This document shows positions 10,966-21,397 of a stretch of DNA of 64,000 nucleotides, one piece after another. A program made the translations under genes and the position numbers. Position 1 is the stretch's first letter, and every line of letters begins with the position of its first letter. The notes under the pieces were generated by a model. It had not been told where the DNA came from and did no database searches. It was given only the letters and a program-made list of their open reading frames with translations. This stretch comes from Polytrichum commune (Eukaryota; Streptophyta; Polytrichopsida; Polytrichales; Polytrichaceae). Where the stretch lies: NCBI GenBank assembly GCA_950295325.1, contig OX485805.1, positions 990,501 to 1,054,500 of the forward strand. The letters are read 5' to 3'.

Positions 10966-12140
10966 ACATTAGCCACAAGGTTTGGATGGTTCTCATTACT
11001 TGGAACTCATCCGGTCTACTTCGCGCACCCGGCACCACATTTCCACGGTCCGGTTTGTGGATCAAATCCACCTTCATAAGCGCCAAACTATCATGCCACC
11101 GCAATGACTTGGCGCTTACTTGCGCTTGAATGTCAAAATTCTTTTGGGACACATTGTCCATGTAGACCTTTGCTTTGTGCGACCCCAAATAGTGTCGCCA
11201 CATCTTCAAGCAATGCACTACGACAAAGAAGTTCTTTGTCATGAGTTGGTTGTCTTCTTTGACAACCATCGAGCTTCATGCTCCCATATGCAATGGCCAT
11301 CCATCTTACATCAACAATCCGCCATTGGCAAAGTTAATCACCCCCGTATGCACCTCAAAAGGTTTGTCAAGCTCCGCGAACTTGAGCACGGGCGTCTAAG
11401 AACACTTGCTCTCAAGCTCCCTAAAGACTTGGTGGCAAGGCTCATCCCACTCTTGGGATAGCCATTTCTTCCACAAGTCAGATAAGGTCGGATAACCATC
11501 AAGCTTAACGCTCTAATATGCAATGGCCATCCATCTTACATTAACCATCCGCCAATGGCAAAGTCACTCGCCCCCCCGTATAGACCTCAAAAGGTTTGTC
11601 AAGCTCCGCGAACTTGAACACGGGTGGCAAAGACAACTTTGTATTAAGCTCCCCAAAGACTTTGGGGCAAGGCTCATCCCACTCTTGAGATAGCCATTTC
11701 TTTCACAAGTCGCACAAGGTTTGACAACCTTTAAGCTTAATGCTCCCATATGCAATGGGCATCCATCTTGGATCAACATCCACCAATGGCAAAGTCACTC
11801 GCCCCCGTATACACCTCAAAAGGTTTGTCAAATTCCGCAAACTTGAGCACGGGCGGCGAAGAGAACTTGCTCTCAAGCTTCCCAAAGGCTTTGTGGCATG
11901 GCTCATCCCACTCTTGGGATAGCCATTTCTTGCACGAGCCGGACAAGGTTCGACAACCATGGAGCCTAATGCTCTCATAAGCAATGGTCATCCATCTTGC
12001 ATCATTATGCGCCAATGATAAAGTCCTTCGCCTCCATGTGCACCTCAAAATGCTTATGAAAACCCGGAAACTTAACCACATCTTGTGAAGGGAACTTGCT
12101 CTTGAGCTTCCCAAAGGCTTGGTGACAAGGCTCATCCCAC
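10966..12140 (-). pseudogene. RNase H-region remnant with four tandem modules, copy C
   Basis: The distal RNase H part (VVKEDNQLMTKNFFVVVHC, YMDNVS, KVDLIHKPDRGNVV) is at 10943-11269. Upstream in element sense, 11270-12140 is four tandem copies of the block that normally occurs once between RT and RNase H. Each module encodes a version of SQEWDEPCHKAFGKL...SSPPVLKF.EFDKPFEV.TGASDFA. Every module carries stops or shifts. Confidence 0.7.
11270..12140 (-). repeat. Tandem repeat of about 230 bp, four units, copy C
   Basis: The anchor GCTCCGCGAA or its variants recurs at 11371, 11603, 11832 and 12062, spacings 232, 229 and 230 bp. Unit number differs between family members: four in C and J, three in F (28113, 28340, 28570) and two in G (53960, 54193). 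Confidence 0.85.
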
Positions 12141-12480
12141 TCTTGGGATAGCCATTTCCTCAATAAGTCGAGTAAGGTACTAGCAACCTTAAAACAAATC
12201 TAGAATGAAGTGGTGGTAGTAGTTGGCTAGGCCAACCAATGACCTAAGCCTTTTTTGAATCAAGGGCCAATTCTCCTCTTGGATTGCCTTGAAATTCTTC
12301 ATGTTTGTCCACCAACTTCCTTTGTCACCACATGCCTCAAGAACTCAATTTCTTCTTGAGCAAAGTTGTAATTCACTCCTTGGCGGTAACATTTTGAGCA
12401 ACACATTGGTGAATACATCCTTGTATCTCACCAACATCCCACAAGTATGGTTTGGGGAGGCCCATCTTTCCTAGCCTCCC
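12141..12480 (-). pseudogene. Reverse transcriptase remnant lacking the catalytic core, copy C
   Basis: On the minus strand an RT start (VRYKDVFTNVLLKMLPP) is followed at once by a CNFAQEE-type segment that belongs just before FLGHVV in complete enzymes, then the thumb region. The catalytic YxDD palm is missing. The junction is the same in the other copies. Confidence 0.75.
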
Positions 12481-13867
12481 CATGAGTTCCTTGGAGTTGT
12501 TCCAATTGAACCACGACCATTATGTTTTTTTTTATTTTTAATTTGGCCCATTAAGACCAAATTCAACTTGGGTCCTCCTACCATAGGAGTCCTTGTCAAT
12601 TTGTAGTTCAATTCTTTGCCATCATGGCACATCACAAATGCACCGCAAGCTCACCGGCTTGCGCCTCACATCTTTCATGTGAGTTTCAAAGAAGGTGTCC
12701 TCCAAAGTGAGGGCACCTCATCCATTTTACATAGTGTAAAATGTCCACAAATTCCAATGTCCCACATTATAACGTCAAAGACATCGTCATTACCTTATTT
12801 CATGGGGTTCACCCTTAGAGACCGCACATTAATGAGCTTGCCCATTATACGCGTCGGCAAGCCCCAACACCTTATGAGCTTCAGCTCATCAAGGAGTATG
12901 TTGACTCTTTGTCAATCCATGAGACTTGGCCTCGGCTTAAGGCTACTAGCCTTGGCAACAAAGCCATCGTCCAACATTCCGTCCTCGGCAACTTGGCTTG
13001 GCTTGGTCCGCAAACCCAACTCTAAACATTCCGTCCGCGGGACAAATTGGTTTGGTACGGTGCCACAAAACCAATTTCTAATAGTTTGTCCGCGGAACAA
13101 ACATGATTTGCCTTGGTAGCACAAAGCCACCTTTCACACTTTGTCCGCGGCACGAACATGAATTGCCTTGGTAGGATCAACCCACCTCCCAACATTCCGT
13201 CCGCGGCACGAGTATGTTTTGCCTTGGTATAATGGGCCAAACTACTTTCGCCCATTTATTTGGGACCAATATCGGCTAAAACCCACTTTGTGGTGATGCC
13301 CCGCCCAACTTCTTTTCGGGACCATCGGCTTCAATGTTGTTCAAATCTTAAAGATTCCCGATACGTCCTCAAGGAGCTTTGGGGAGTTGAACATGGTATT
13401 CACCACCCGCTTTTGAAACCCCATCTAAAACGATGTGTTTCTTAGCCAACTAGTCAAGCTTAGTTGTGCCATTCATTATGGTGGTTAAATCGCAGGCATA
13501 GGCCTAAAAGCCTTGAGTGCCGCATTTGCACCCATTCCAACTTCACCACATTCTAAGCAATTTGGATTGGAATTTCAATCCAACATTACCACCGTCCAAG
13601 CTTTCGGATGCATTCGGTATTCTAGCCCCCGATTACTTTTCGAGGTTTGCGGGAGCCCTTTCAAAGCACTCCTCCATTTTCCTTACCAAATCCACCCTCA
13701 TGCCCACCATTGTCATTAGAATCAATGGTATGGTCAAAATTCACTTGCACATGACCCTTGTTCCAATTTGAGCCTCACACCTTTTGGAAACCCCGGGCTC
13801 ACCATCATAACCCGCATTTTTGATAGCCATGTCTACCTCAAAGTGCTAGCTCAAATATTGGAACCCT
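12481..13867 (-). pseudogene. Gag/protease-region remnant, copy C
   Basis: This is broken coding sequence from the primer site to the RT remnant, with the minisatellite at 12945-13250 in its middle. No zinc knuckle and no protease active site could be read. The part nearest the RT (12600-12760) corresponds to the FTPCEI...FFE.HMIDV block of copy G. Confidence 0.45.
12945..13250 (-). repeat. Minisatellite of about 50-56 bp units, copy C
   Basis: Degenerate tandem units with the CCGCGG core, homologous to those at 955-1262, 29455-29725, 47549-47854, 52730-53040 and 62640-62960. Confidence 0.75.
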
Positions 13868-13879
13868 GCTCTGATACCA
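13868..13879 (-). other. Primer-binding site, copy C
   Basis: The minus strand reads TGGTATCAGAGC two bases from the 5' LTR, complementary to the end of initiator tRNA-Met. Confidence 0.88.
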
Positions 13880-13881
13880 CG

Positions 13882-14857
13882 TGTCGCAACCCTTGCTAGT
13901 CCCCCTTGACCATCTTGGCAATTTTCATTTCCTAGCAAAGGTTACGAGTGCTAACCCTTCGCATACCGCCATGCTAATGGTTAGCCCCTCTCACCCCGGA
14001 CCTTATAGTTCATAGGAGGGGAACCAACCCTCCTACTTTGCTTTCGGGACTCACCCCTTCAATCGGTAACCAATCCTTAGATGTGGACTTCCATCCATGG
14101 AAGTCCAATCTCATGTTGATCATCGCGTTGCCGGAGCAACACTACAACAACCCGAACCATACTAGGCAACTATGGCCTCACATTAGGCCAATGCCAATGG
14201 AGGCCGTGCCGTTCGGCCTCGGGTGGGTGAGGCCACACCACCTCACCCATATAAGCCTCTAGGACTCTACGCGGGGCCCCTACCCCACCGTCAACCAACC
14301 TCTTGTCTCTCTACCAAGAGTTGGGGCCAAGTGGACACTTTCCCTTAGCCGCTGGGCCTAGAAGCCCCCAGCAACTTCAGACCATCATAACTTCCTTGTA
14401 TGATGTCTGATCATAACACTTGACCACTCCATCTTCATCTACGCTTCACGTAGATGCCGATGCACTCCTCACTTGCCCCATTCGGGCAAGTGGTGAGGAA
14501 GTTATGCCTGTTTGAACCTTTGCAGTCCCGGGAATCACTCCCAGGCACTGCTGTACCAGGGCGCTGTCCCGGGACAGCGCCCCACTCAAATGGCCATAAC
14601 TCCTAGCTCACACCTCCGATTGAGGTGTTCTTGAGCTTTCTAGAATCACCACGCCATGAGCTACGCATAGCTCATGGCCTTACCCTTGTGCCTCCTAGTC
14701 TTCGTGGGTGGGAGGCGTTCCCAACGCCCGGGGCCCTCACCCACACTAGGATCACTTGGGCCCTCTCACCAACGGCGCCACAAGTCCCGGGTGTCACTCC
14801 GGGGTCCCCCTTGTGCCCATGGTGTTTCGGGCACTCCTCATGGAGAGGTGCGCGACA
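13882..14857 (-). repeat. 5' LTR of copy C
   Basis: A 976-bp LTR next to the primer site, followed on the right by the target duplicate ATAGC and LINE ORF1. Confidence 0.93.
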
Positions 14858-15982
14858 ATAGCCCTACTTAGAGGTGATAGAGCATTCGTCATGGAGATGG
14901 AGGACGGGGAATTGGTGATTGGTAAAGTTGAGAAAGGCTTCGAGCTTGCCACCAAAGCCCGAAGCCTTAGACTCCACCTCAAAGGAGAATCCATACGGCA
15001 CGAACACGCGTTTGACATACTTGAGGCCATTGTACGGGAGAGTTATTACGCCGGGAAGTCATACGAGTTCATGGGACTTACCAAGCCGGAGCTTGATAAG
15101 AATTTCGCATTTCTTACCCTCACCACGGAGGAGGCAAAAGAACTAGTACTCAAGGAAGGGCTCATCTTCAACCATGAGAAACTAACCGTAAGCATTACGC
15201 GAGATAGAGGAGTGGGTAACCCGTCGGAACTCCGCATTAGTACGACGCTAGTTGCCAACAACTTCCCTCAATGCGAGATACAAACCGCAATCACACGAAC
15301 CATCAAGCACATCTTTGGGGCGGACAACATCGTGGGCGTAAGTTTTGGTGCCAATAATCTACCCCACACCGATAAGCAAGCGGGATGGTGCCACATTCAA
15401 TGTCTAAACGCGGCGGTTTACACGGAGTGGCTTAACAAGTCAACAATCATACTAAGGAGAAGAGTGGACTTTGTACCACACCGAGGGAGTATCGATGGCA
15501 CCGACCCCAACAACACGGCAATCCGACTTGCCCACTCACCCATACGAGAGGCCATAGCGGACAAAGTTCAAGCCATGAACAACGCGGCTAACCCCAACCC
15601 GCTAGTTACCGAACGACACCTCAACAAGACCATGAAAGACTTTGAAGACAAACTTGACGAAAAGTTTGGCACTCTTATTACAACAATTAACAACCACACC
15701 GACCGGCGCCTCGAGACTACAACGGCCACAATCATTCATCATACAACTCACCTCCAAGCGCTCCTAGGAACAATTGCCCATGAATTCCAACAATCCAACA
15801 CTCGCATGCAAGGATTAATCAATGGGCTCACCACCGCCGCCCCGGAAATCATGCAAAGGTCCATTCCACCTCCAAACCCACAAGGACTCAACATGACCGC
15901 CCCCCTTCCACTCCAAGCCCCCCCGGGCTTCCATGGCAACCCAACAATGCACCACCAAGGCCCCCCCGCACTTAATGGATAG
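14858..15982 (+). pseudogene. LINE ORF1, 3' portion
   Basis: This continues the frame of 6572-7658 across copy C (IA then LLRGDRAFVMEMEDGEL) and stays open for about 374 codons to a stop at 15980-15982. A central region around TLVANNFPQCEIQTAI and GADNIVGVSFGANNLP may be an RNA-binding fold. A helix-rich stretch (HLNKTMKDFEDKLDEKFGTL) could be a coiled coil. The C-terminus is Pro-rich (SIPPPNPQGLN, QAPPGFHG). No zinc knuckle is seen. Codon use and base composition are balanced, unlike the G-poor ORF that follows. Confidence 0.65.
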
Positions 15983-17003
15983 TAGACACATAGGCTACCC
16001 TCAATGTCTCCTACTCTTTGTGTGTTATGTTTTATGTTGTTTTTATAATAAAGAGGTCATACTCATATTTTGGTACACAATATTGTTGAGTGGACTTGCC
16101 TCTTACATAACCATGCACAAAACTTCACCCGGCTTTAACAAAATATATATCCTTACAATTATTCTCCTCTTCCCAACAACACACATACACACTAACCCCC
16201 CTACCCCCCACAATCCAACACATCCCATAATATACACACAAAATACACCTCACAAAGTTACCTACAATGTCCCCCTCCATAATCGCACACCAATAAACCA
16301 CACATCACATACACACACTAAGACCACCAAACTTACCACTATTTACATGATACCATCACACACACTATCACAATCTCCAAACCACTCTATAATACTCACC
16401 GTATACACCCATAATTCCAATTACTCCCATAGACCACACAATACAATATATATAACATACATACACAACATCTACCAATATAACCATAGAAAGATCACCT
16501 CACACACACACAACAACCACCACCACATACCCAACACCCTATACACAAATCACAACAATACAACCCACACAATCATCCCCATTAATACAATAATACATAT
16601 AGGCAACATTCACTACATAATACATACACACCATAAAAAGCCAAAAATTAAAACCATAACAAATTACACTTGGAACAACTCTACACTCATAATACTACAT
16701 GGAGACATCGAACTAAACCCCGGTCCGCTTTCTACCACACTCCTACTACGATGTGGGGATATTCACCCTAATCCGGGCCCCATGCCTAACCTATTACAAG
16801 CGCACCCCACCTCCCACAAAAGACGCCAAACAACATACTTTCTCCCATACACAATCAAACTTCAACCGGAGTACCACCACTTAGCTCAAACATTCAAACT
16901 TTTTTTCCAAAATACGCACCCCCTACACACACAAACAATAAACTCACTCCCATACTTATACAATTATATACAACAACATAACAATCATCCCCCCCACGGA
17001 TAA
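15933..17003 (+). CDS. LINE ORF with tandem 2A-like peptides
   Basis: A 356-codon frame overlapping the end of ORF1 by about 50 bp in another phase. The first 85 residues contain two or three hydrophobic stretches (CLLLFVCYVLCC, FWYTILLSGLASYI, YILTIILLFP). Then comes a long Thr/His/Asn/Ile/Pro-rich low-complexity part. At residues 257-265 and 275-283 are GDIELNPGP and GDIHPNPGP, canonical and near-canonical 2A ribosome-skipping motifs. Similar 2A motifs are known near the N-terminus of ORF2 in L1Tc and other non-LTR elements. The true start codon is uncertain, and a stop at 17001-17003 now separates it from the endonuclease. Confidence 0.65.
   Translation: MATQQCTTKAPPHLMDSRHIGYPQCLLLFVCYVLCCFYNKEVILIFWYTILLSGLASYITMHKTSPGFNKIYILTIILLFPTTHIHTNPPTPHNPTHPIIYTQNTPHKVTYNVPLHNRTPINHTSHTHTKTTKLTTIYMIPSHTLSQSPNHSIILTVYTHNSNYSHRPHNTIYITYIHNIYQYNHRKITSHTHNNHHHIPNTLYTNHNNTTHTIIPINTIIHIGNIHYIIHTHHKKPKIKTITNYTWNNSTLIILHGDIELNPGPLSTTLLLRCGDIHPNPGPMPNLLQAHPTSHKRRQTTYFLPYTIKLQPEYHHLAQTFKLFFQNTHPLHTQTINSLPYLYNYIQQHNNHPPHG
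16701..16727 (+). other. 2A-like peptide motif 1 (GDIELNPGP)
   Basis: Codons GGA GAC ATC GAA CTA AAC CCC GGT CCG fit the D-(V/I)-E-x-N-P-G-P consensus exactly. Ribosomes are expected to skip between the last Gly and Pro. The upstream context is ST-LIILH. Confidence 0.85.
16755..16781 (+). other. 2A-like peptide motif 2 (GDIHPNPGP)
   Basis: A second motif in the same frame, nine codons after the first, preceded by LLLRC. It keeps D, I, N-P-G-P but has His where the consensus has Glu, so activity is uncertain. The hydrophobic LLLR run before CGD is typical of 2A sequences in non-LTR elements. Confidence 0.75.
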
Positions 17004-17104
17004 TTTATGCAATAATTGTAACAATTAGCCCCTCAATTATAATATGCAACACACATCTACAACAACAACCTACACAAGACTGGACAACTCCACTACTAGA
17101 CAAA

Positions 17105-17410
17105 ATGACAAGATTGACCAACCCACCGGAAAGACACATAAACACACCACATCCATATACACAATTCCGAAACATATATAAAGATATAATCACCCCACCT
17201 AACACAATACACAACACACTATATGACTACATACACCAAAACCATGATTCACTCAACATTCAAAACTTACAAGAAACATTCCCATACTTACCAAGACAAC
17301 TATTAACTGAAGCACTAAGAATCAACGAGCCCATAAATGAATACACACGTCCTAACCCCCCACCCAATTCAAAACTCAACACCCTCGCACAACTCAACCC
17401 CACTAACTAG
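17105..17410 (+). pseudogene. LINE ORF2 linker segment upstream of endonuclease
   Basis: Open for 101 codons (PPERHINTPHPYTQF..., QETFPYLPRQLLTEAL) but in a different phase from both the 2A ORF and the endonuclease. It is probably the ORF2 region between 2A and endonuclease, now separated by frameshifts. No domain is recognised. Confidence 0.45.
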
Positions 17411-17414
17411 CCAA

Positions 17415-17721
17415 AATATATACGCCATAACCTGGAACGCATCATCACTTAACACCGCCATGCCATGCCTCTAGGATCTAATTATACATCACCAACAACC
17501 CCCATCAATCATCACCATACAAGAAACCAAATTATCCGCCACTAAATCTACAAAACACATACAACGCTTATTCCCTCAATATAAATTCTTCTTTAATAAT
17601 ACACATAACATCACAAGGATCGCACGCCAACGGATGACATATAGAGGCTACAGAGGAGGCCTACTCCTACTAATTCATAATAAACACGCATTCTCGGGTA
17701 ACCTCTCTAAAATACCCACCC
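17415..17721 (+). pseudogene. LINE APE-type endonuclease, N-terminal part
   Basis: The frame reads NIYAITWNASSLN and then IITIQETKLS, matching the first two catalytic blocks of the exonuclease-endonuclease-phosphatase fold (Asn in TWN, Glu in QET). An amber codon lies at 17472-17474. The segment is cut by the solo LTR at 17722; removing that LTR and one CACCC gives KIPT-PADISPFLQI in the same frame. Confidence 0.75.
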
Positions 17722-18693
17722 TGTCGCGCACCTCTCCATGAGGAGTGCCCGAAACACCATGGGCACAAGGGGGACCCCGGAGTGACACCCGGGACTTGTG
17801 GCGCCGTTGGTGAGAGGGCCCAAGTGATCCTAGTGTGGGCGAGGGCCCCGGGCGTTGGGAACGCCTCCCACCCATGGAGACTAGGAGGCACAAGGGTAAG
17901 GCCATGAGCTATGCGTAGCTCATGGCGTGGTGATTCTAGAATGCTCAAGAACACCTCAATCAGAGGTGTGAGCTAGGAGTTATGGCCATTTGAGTGGGGC
18001 GCTGTCCCGGGACAGCGCCCTGGTACAGCAGTGCCTGGGAGTGATTCCCGGGACTGCAAAGGTTCAAACAGGCATAACTTCCTCAAGACTTGCCTGAATG
18101 GGGCAAGTGAGGAGTCCATCGGCATGTACGTGAAGCGTAGATGAGGATGGAGTGGTTGGTTGTTATGATCAGACATCATACAAGGAAGTTATGATGGTCT
18201 GAAGCTGCTGGGGGCTTCTAGGCCCAGCGGCTAAGGGAAAATGTCCACTTGGCCCCAACTCTTGGTAGAGAGACAAGAGGTTGGTTGACGGTGGGGTAGG
18301 GGCCCCGCGTAGAGTCCTAGAGGCTTATATGGGTGAGGTGGTGTGGCCTCACCCACCCAAGGCCGAACGGCAAGGCCTCCATGGGCTTTGGCCTATTGTG
18401 AGGCCATAGTTGCCTAGTATGCTTCGGGTTGTTGTAGTGTTGCTCCGGCAACGCGATGATCAACATAAGATTGGACTTCCATGGATGGAAGTCCACATTG
18501 GGGAAATGGGTTACCGATTAAGGGGTGAGTCCCGAAAGCAAAGTAGGAGGGTTGGCTCCCTCCTATGAACTATTGGTCCGGGGTAAGAGGAGCTATCCAT
18601 TAGCATGGCGGAATGCGAATGGTTAGCGCTCGTAACCTTTGCTAGAAACGAAAATTGGCAAGATTGCTAAAGGGGCTAGCAAGGGTTGCGACA
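17722..18693 (+). repeat. Solo LTR D with TSD CACCC
   Basis: A 972-bp LTR of the family in the endonuclease of the LINE. Target duplicates CACCC lie at 17717-17721 and 18694-18698. No internal sequence is left, so it formed by LTR-LTR recombination. Confidence 0.93.
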
Positions 18694-19297
18694 CACCCCC
18701 GCCGACATATCCCCGTTCCTCCAAATCACACGAATAGCAAATCAACCTTTACAACCCTGGATTCTAATCAATCTATACATGCCTTCACATGAGGAGGACC
18801 TCCCTCTCATCCCCACCATACAAACCACTATAACTAATCAAATAGCCGCACATCCTAATTACACATATATCCTATGTGGAGACTTCAATAGGGACATAGC
18901 TCTAATTGGAAGACAAGACGACCAACAAACCACACCACCACAAACGGAAGACCATAATTGGCGTTCATTTACAACCGGCCTTGAATTATCATACGTCCCT
19001 ACAAACACAACATTCTCAAGACAAGGAGGCCATAACTACACACAAAACAGCTTAATAGATGGATTCTTCATAAAAAACCCCCCAAAACGAACAGTACACC
19101 TCAACTACAAACCAAAATATTCAGCTAAACTCCGACCATTTACCCATACAACTCCACATTCCCCCAAATACACTAATCGCCAAATCTCCCACTACAAACG
19201 CCGAGCCACCACCAAGAATACTCAACCCCATCCCACAAGAAAATCTAGAAAACTTCCACACCAAATTCTTCGAGAACAATTCCAACCAAATAGATGA
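18694..19297 (+). pseudogene. LINE APE-type endonuclease, C-terminal part
   Basis: ILINLYMPS, YILCGDFNRDI and IDGFFIKNPP match later blocks of the nuclease, including the catalytic GDFN. The final block SDHLPI is present at 19131-19148 but in another phase, so a one-base frameshift lies between about 19090 and 19131. The frame through GDFN ends at a stop at 19295-19297. Confidence 0.75.
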
Positions 19298-20011
19298 GCT
19301 CATACACCTATTAAAAAATAACCACCTAACAAATGAACAATGGCAACAAGCTTGTAACTCACTAAATAATCTTACCAACAATATTACATCTATCGTCCTC
19401 GAGACATGTAGCACCTCACCCATCCCCACATTACCACATAGAATCACCAAGCAAGGTGGATATTTCCCAAACAAATCCCAAAAAGAATGGAAAAAACACC
19501 TCTCTACCTATCACCTAATCCGGAAAGTTATATACATTATAAAAAACAATCCTAACTGGCATACTCACCCCATTATCACATACGAAATTAACAACCATAG
19601 ACACGTTACGATATCCCCACCACCAAATCCCCCCCACACGAATGAAACATGGATAGAAAACCTAGCAAATATCGCCAAAGAAGCTAAAAATAAAGCCCGC
19701 AAAATCACAACCGACTACACCAACAAACAAATCAAAAAAGCCATAACTAAATACCAACAACTCTATGATAAGAGCCCCAAGAAAATCAATAGAAAAGTCT
19801 TCAAAAACACGGAAACTCCCCCGCTCGACTGCCTCATAGATAGATTCAACAATATCCTTACAAACCCAAAGAACATCGTACAAGAAATACACACCCAACA
19901 ATCCATCAGTAATAGACCAACTGTCCCAACATGCCATTACCAACCCGACCATATCCAACAATGTGTATGCGGAGTAAGACCTAAATGGGTATACCATAGA
20001 AAAAAGAGGTG
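19131..20011 (+). pseudogene. LINE ORF2 spacer between endonuclease and RT
   Basis: From SDHLPI this phase is open to a TGA at 20009-20011. It is rich in Asn, Thr, Lys and Ile (for example NNHLTNEQWQQACNSLNNLT, KITTDYTNKQIKKAITKYQQ) and contains NETWIENLANIAKEA, typical of the helical spacer before LINE RT. The RT resumes in a different phase at about 20008. Confidence 0.55.
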
Positions 20012-20426
20012 AGACCCTAATCCCCTTACATACATATCTAGACCAAACAACATATGATCTATGCCTCAAAAATTTAACCAATGGAAAAACACCCGGACCC
20101 GATAAAATTCCTAACACCATACTAAAAAACATGCCGCCAAGATTCCATACGTTATTACTACTATTCTTCACCCATTGTTACAAACAAAAACAAATTCCCG
20201 AAGCATGGAAAACTAGCCTCACAATACTACTATACAAAAAAGGAAATCCCCACCAACTTACCAACCACCGACCAATTGTACTTGCCAATATTATTTATAA
20301 ACTATTCACTAGCACACTTACGAGCATACTCTCCTCATACGGAGAAAAATACCAAATTCTACACGATAGTCAAGAGGGCTTCAGAGCTGAAAGATGCACC
20401 GCCAGACAATTACAAACTCTTATCGC
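20008..20426 (+). pseudogene. LINE reverse transcriptase, N-terminal part
   Basis: GKTPGPDKIPN, WKTSLTILLYKKGNPHQLTNHRPI, NIIYKLF and QEGFRAERCTARQLQTLIA are the first RT blocks of non-LTR elements. The frame is open from 20008 to the solo LTR. The segment joins 21398 onward in frame once the LTR and one ATCGC are removed (LIA-ALEHARL). Confidence 0.85.
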
Positions 20427-21397
20427 TGTCGCAACCCTTGCTAGGTCCCTTAACAATCTTGCCAATTTTCGTTTCTAGCAAAGGTTACGAGCGCTAACCC
20501 TTCGCATTCCGCCATGCTAATGGATAGCTCCTCTTACCCCGGACCAATAGTTCATAGGAGGGAACCAACCCTCCTACTTTCCTTTCGGGACTCACCCCTT
20601 AATCGGTAACCCATTTCCCCAATGTGGACTTCCATCCATGGAAGTCCAATCCTATGTTGATCATCGCGTTGCCGGAGCAACACTACAACAACCCGCACCA
20701 TACTAGGCAACTATGGCCTCACAATAGGCCAAAGCCCATGGAGGCCTTGCCGTTCGGCCTCGGGTGGGTGAGGCCACACCACCTCACCCATATAAGCCTC
20801 TAGGACTCTATGCGGGGCCCCTACCCCACCGTCAACCAACCTCTTGTCTCTCTACCAAGAGTTGGGGCCAAGTGGACATTTTCCCTTAGCCGCTGGGCCT
20901 AGAAGCCCCCACAGCTTCAGACCATCATAACTTCCTTGTATGATGTCTGATCATAACAACCAACCACTCCATCCTCATCTACGCTTCACGTAGATGCCGA
21001 TGGACTCCTCACTTGCCCCATTCGGGCAAGTGGTGAGGAAGTTATGCCTGTTTGAACCTTGGCAGTCCCGGGAATCACTCCCAGGCACTGCTGTACCAGG
21101 GCGCTGTCCCGGGACAGCGCCCCACTCAAATGGCCATAACTCCTAGCTCACACCTCCGATTGAGGTGTTCTTGAGCATTCTAGAATCACCACGCCATGAG
21201 CTACGCATATCTCATGGCCTTACCCTTGTGCCTCCTAGTCTCCGTGGGTGGGAGGCGTTCCCAACGCCCGGGGCCCTCACCCACACTAGGATCACTTGGG
21301 CCCTCTCACCAATGGCGCCACAAGTCCCGGGTGTCACTCCGGGGTCCCCCTTGTGCCCATGGTGTTTCGGCCACTCCTCATGGAGAGGTGCGCGACA
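20427..21397 (-). repeat. Solo LTR E with TSD ATCGC
   Basis: A 971-bp LTR in reverse orientation inside the RT. Duplicates ATCGC lie at 20422-20426 and 21398-21402. Confidence 0.93.

Larger units (their letters stand above)
7659..14857 (-). mobile_element. Complete Ty3/gypsy chromovirus-type element, copy C
   Basis: A 7,199-bp minus-strand element with both LTRs (976 bp each), primer site and polypurine tract. The target duplication ATAGC lies at 7654-7658 and 14858-14862. It sits in LINE ORF1. Its order from the 5' LTR is gag-like region, minisatellite, protease-like spacer, RT remnant lacking the core, four tandem RNase H-start modules, integrase with Glu to Lys change and amber codon, and chromodomain remnant. 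It is nearly identical to copy J 34.6 kb away, so both are young, yet neither can encode its own enzymes. Confidence 0.93.

Noticed and set aside
19121-20171. Minus-strand open frames opposite the LINE ORF2
   Set aside because: They arise because the plus strand is G- and T-poor, which leaves few stops on the other strand. LINE motifs are on the plus strand.
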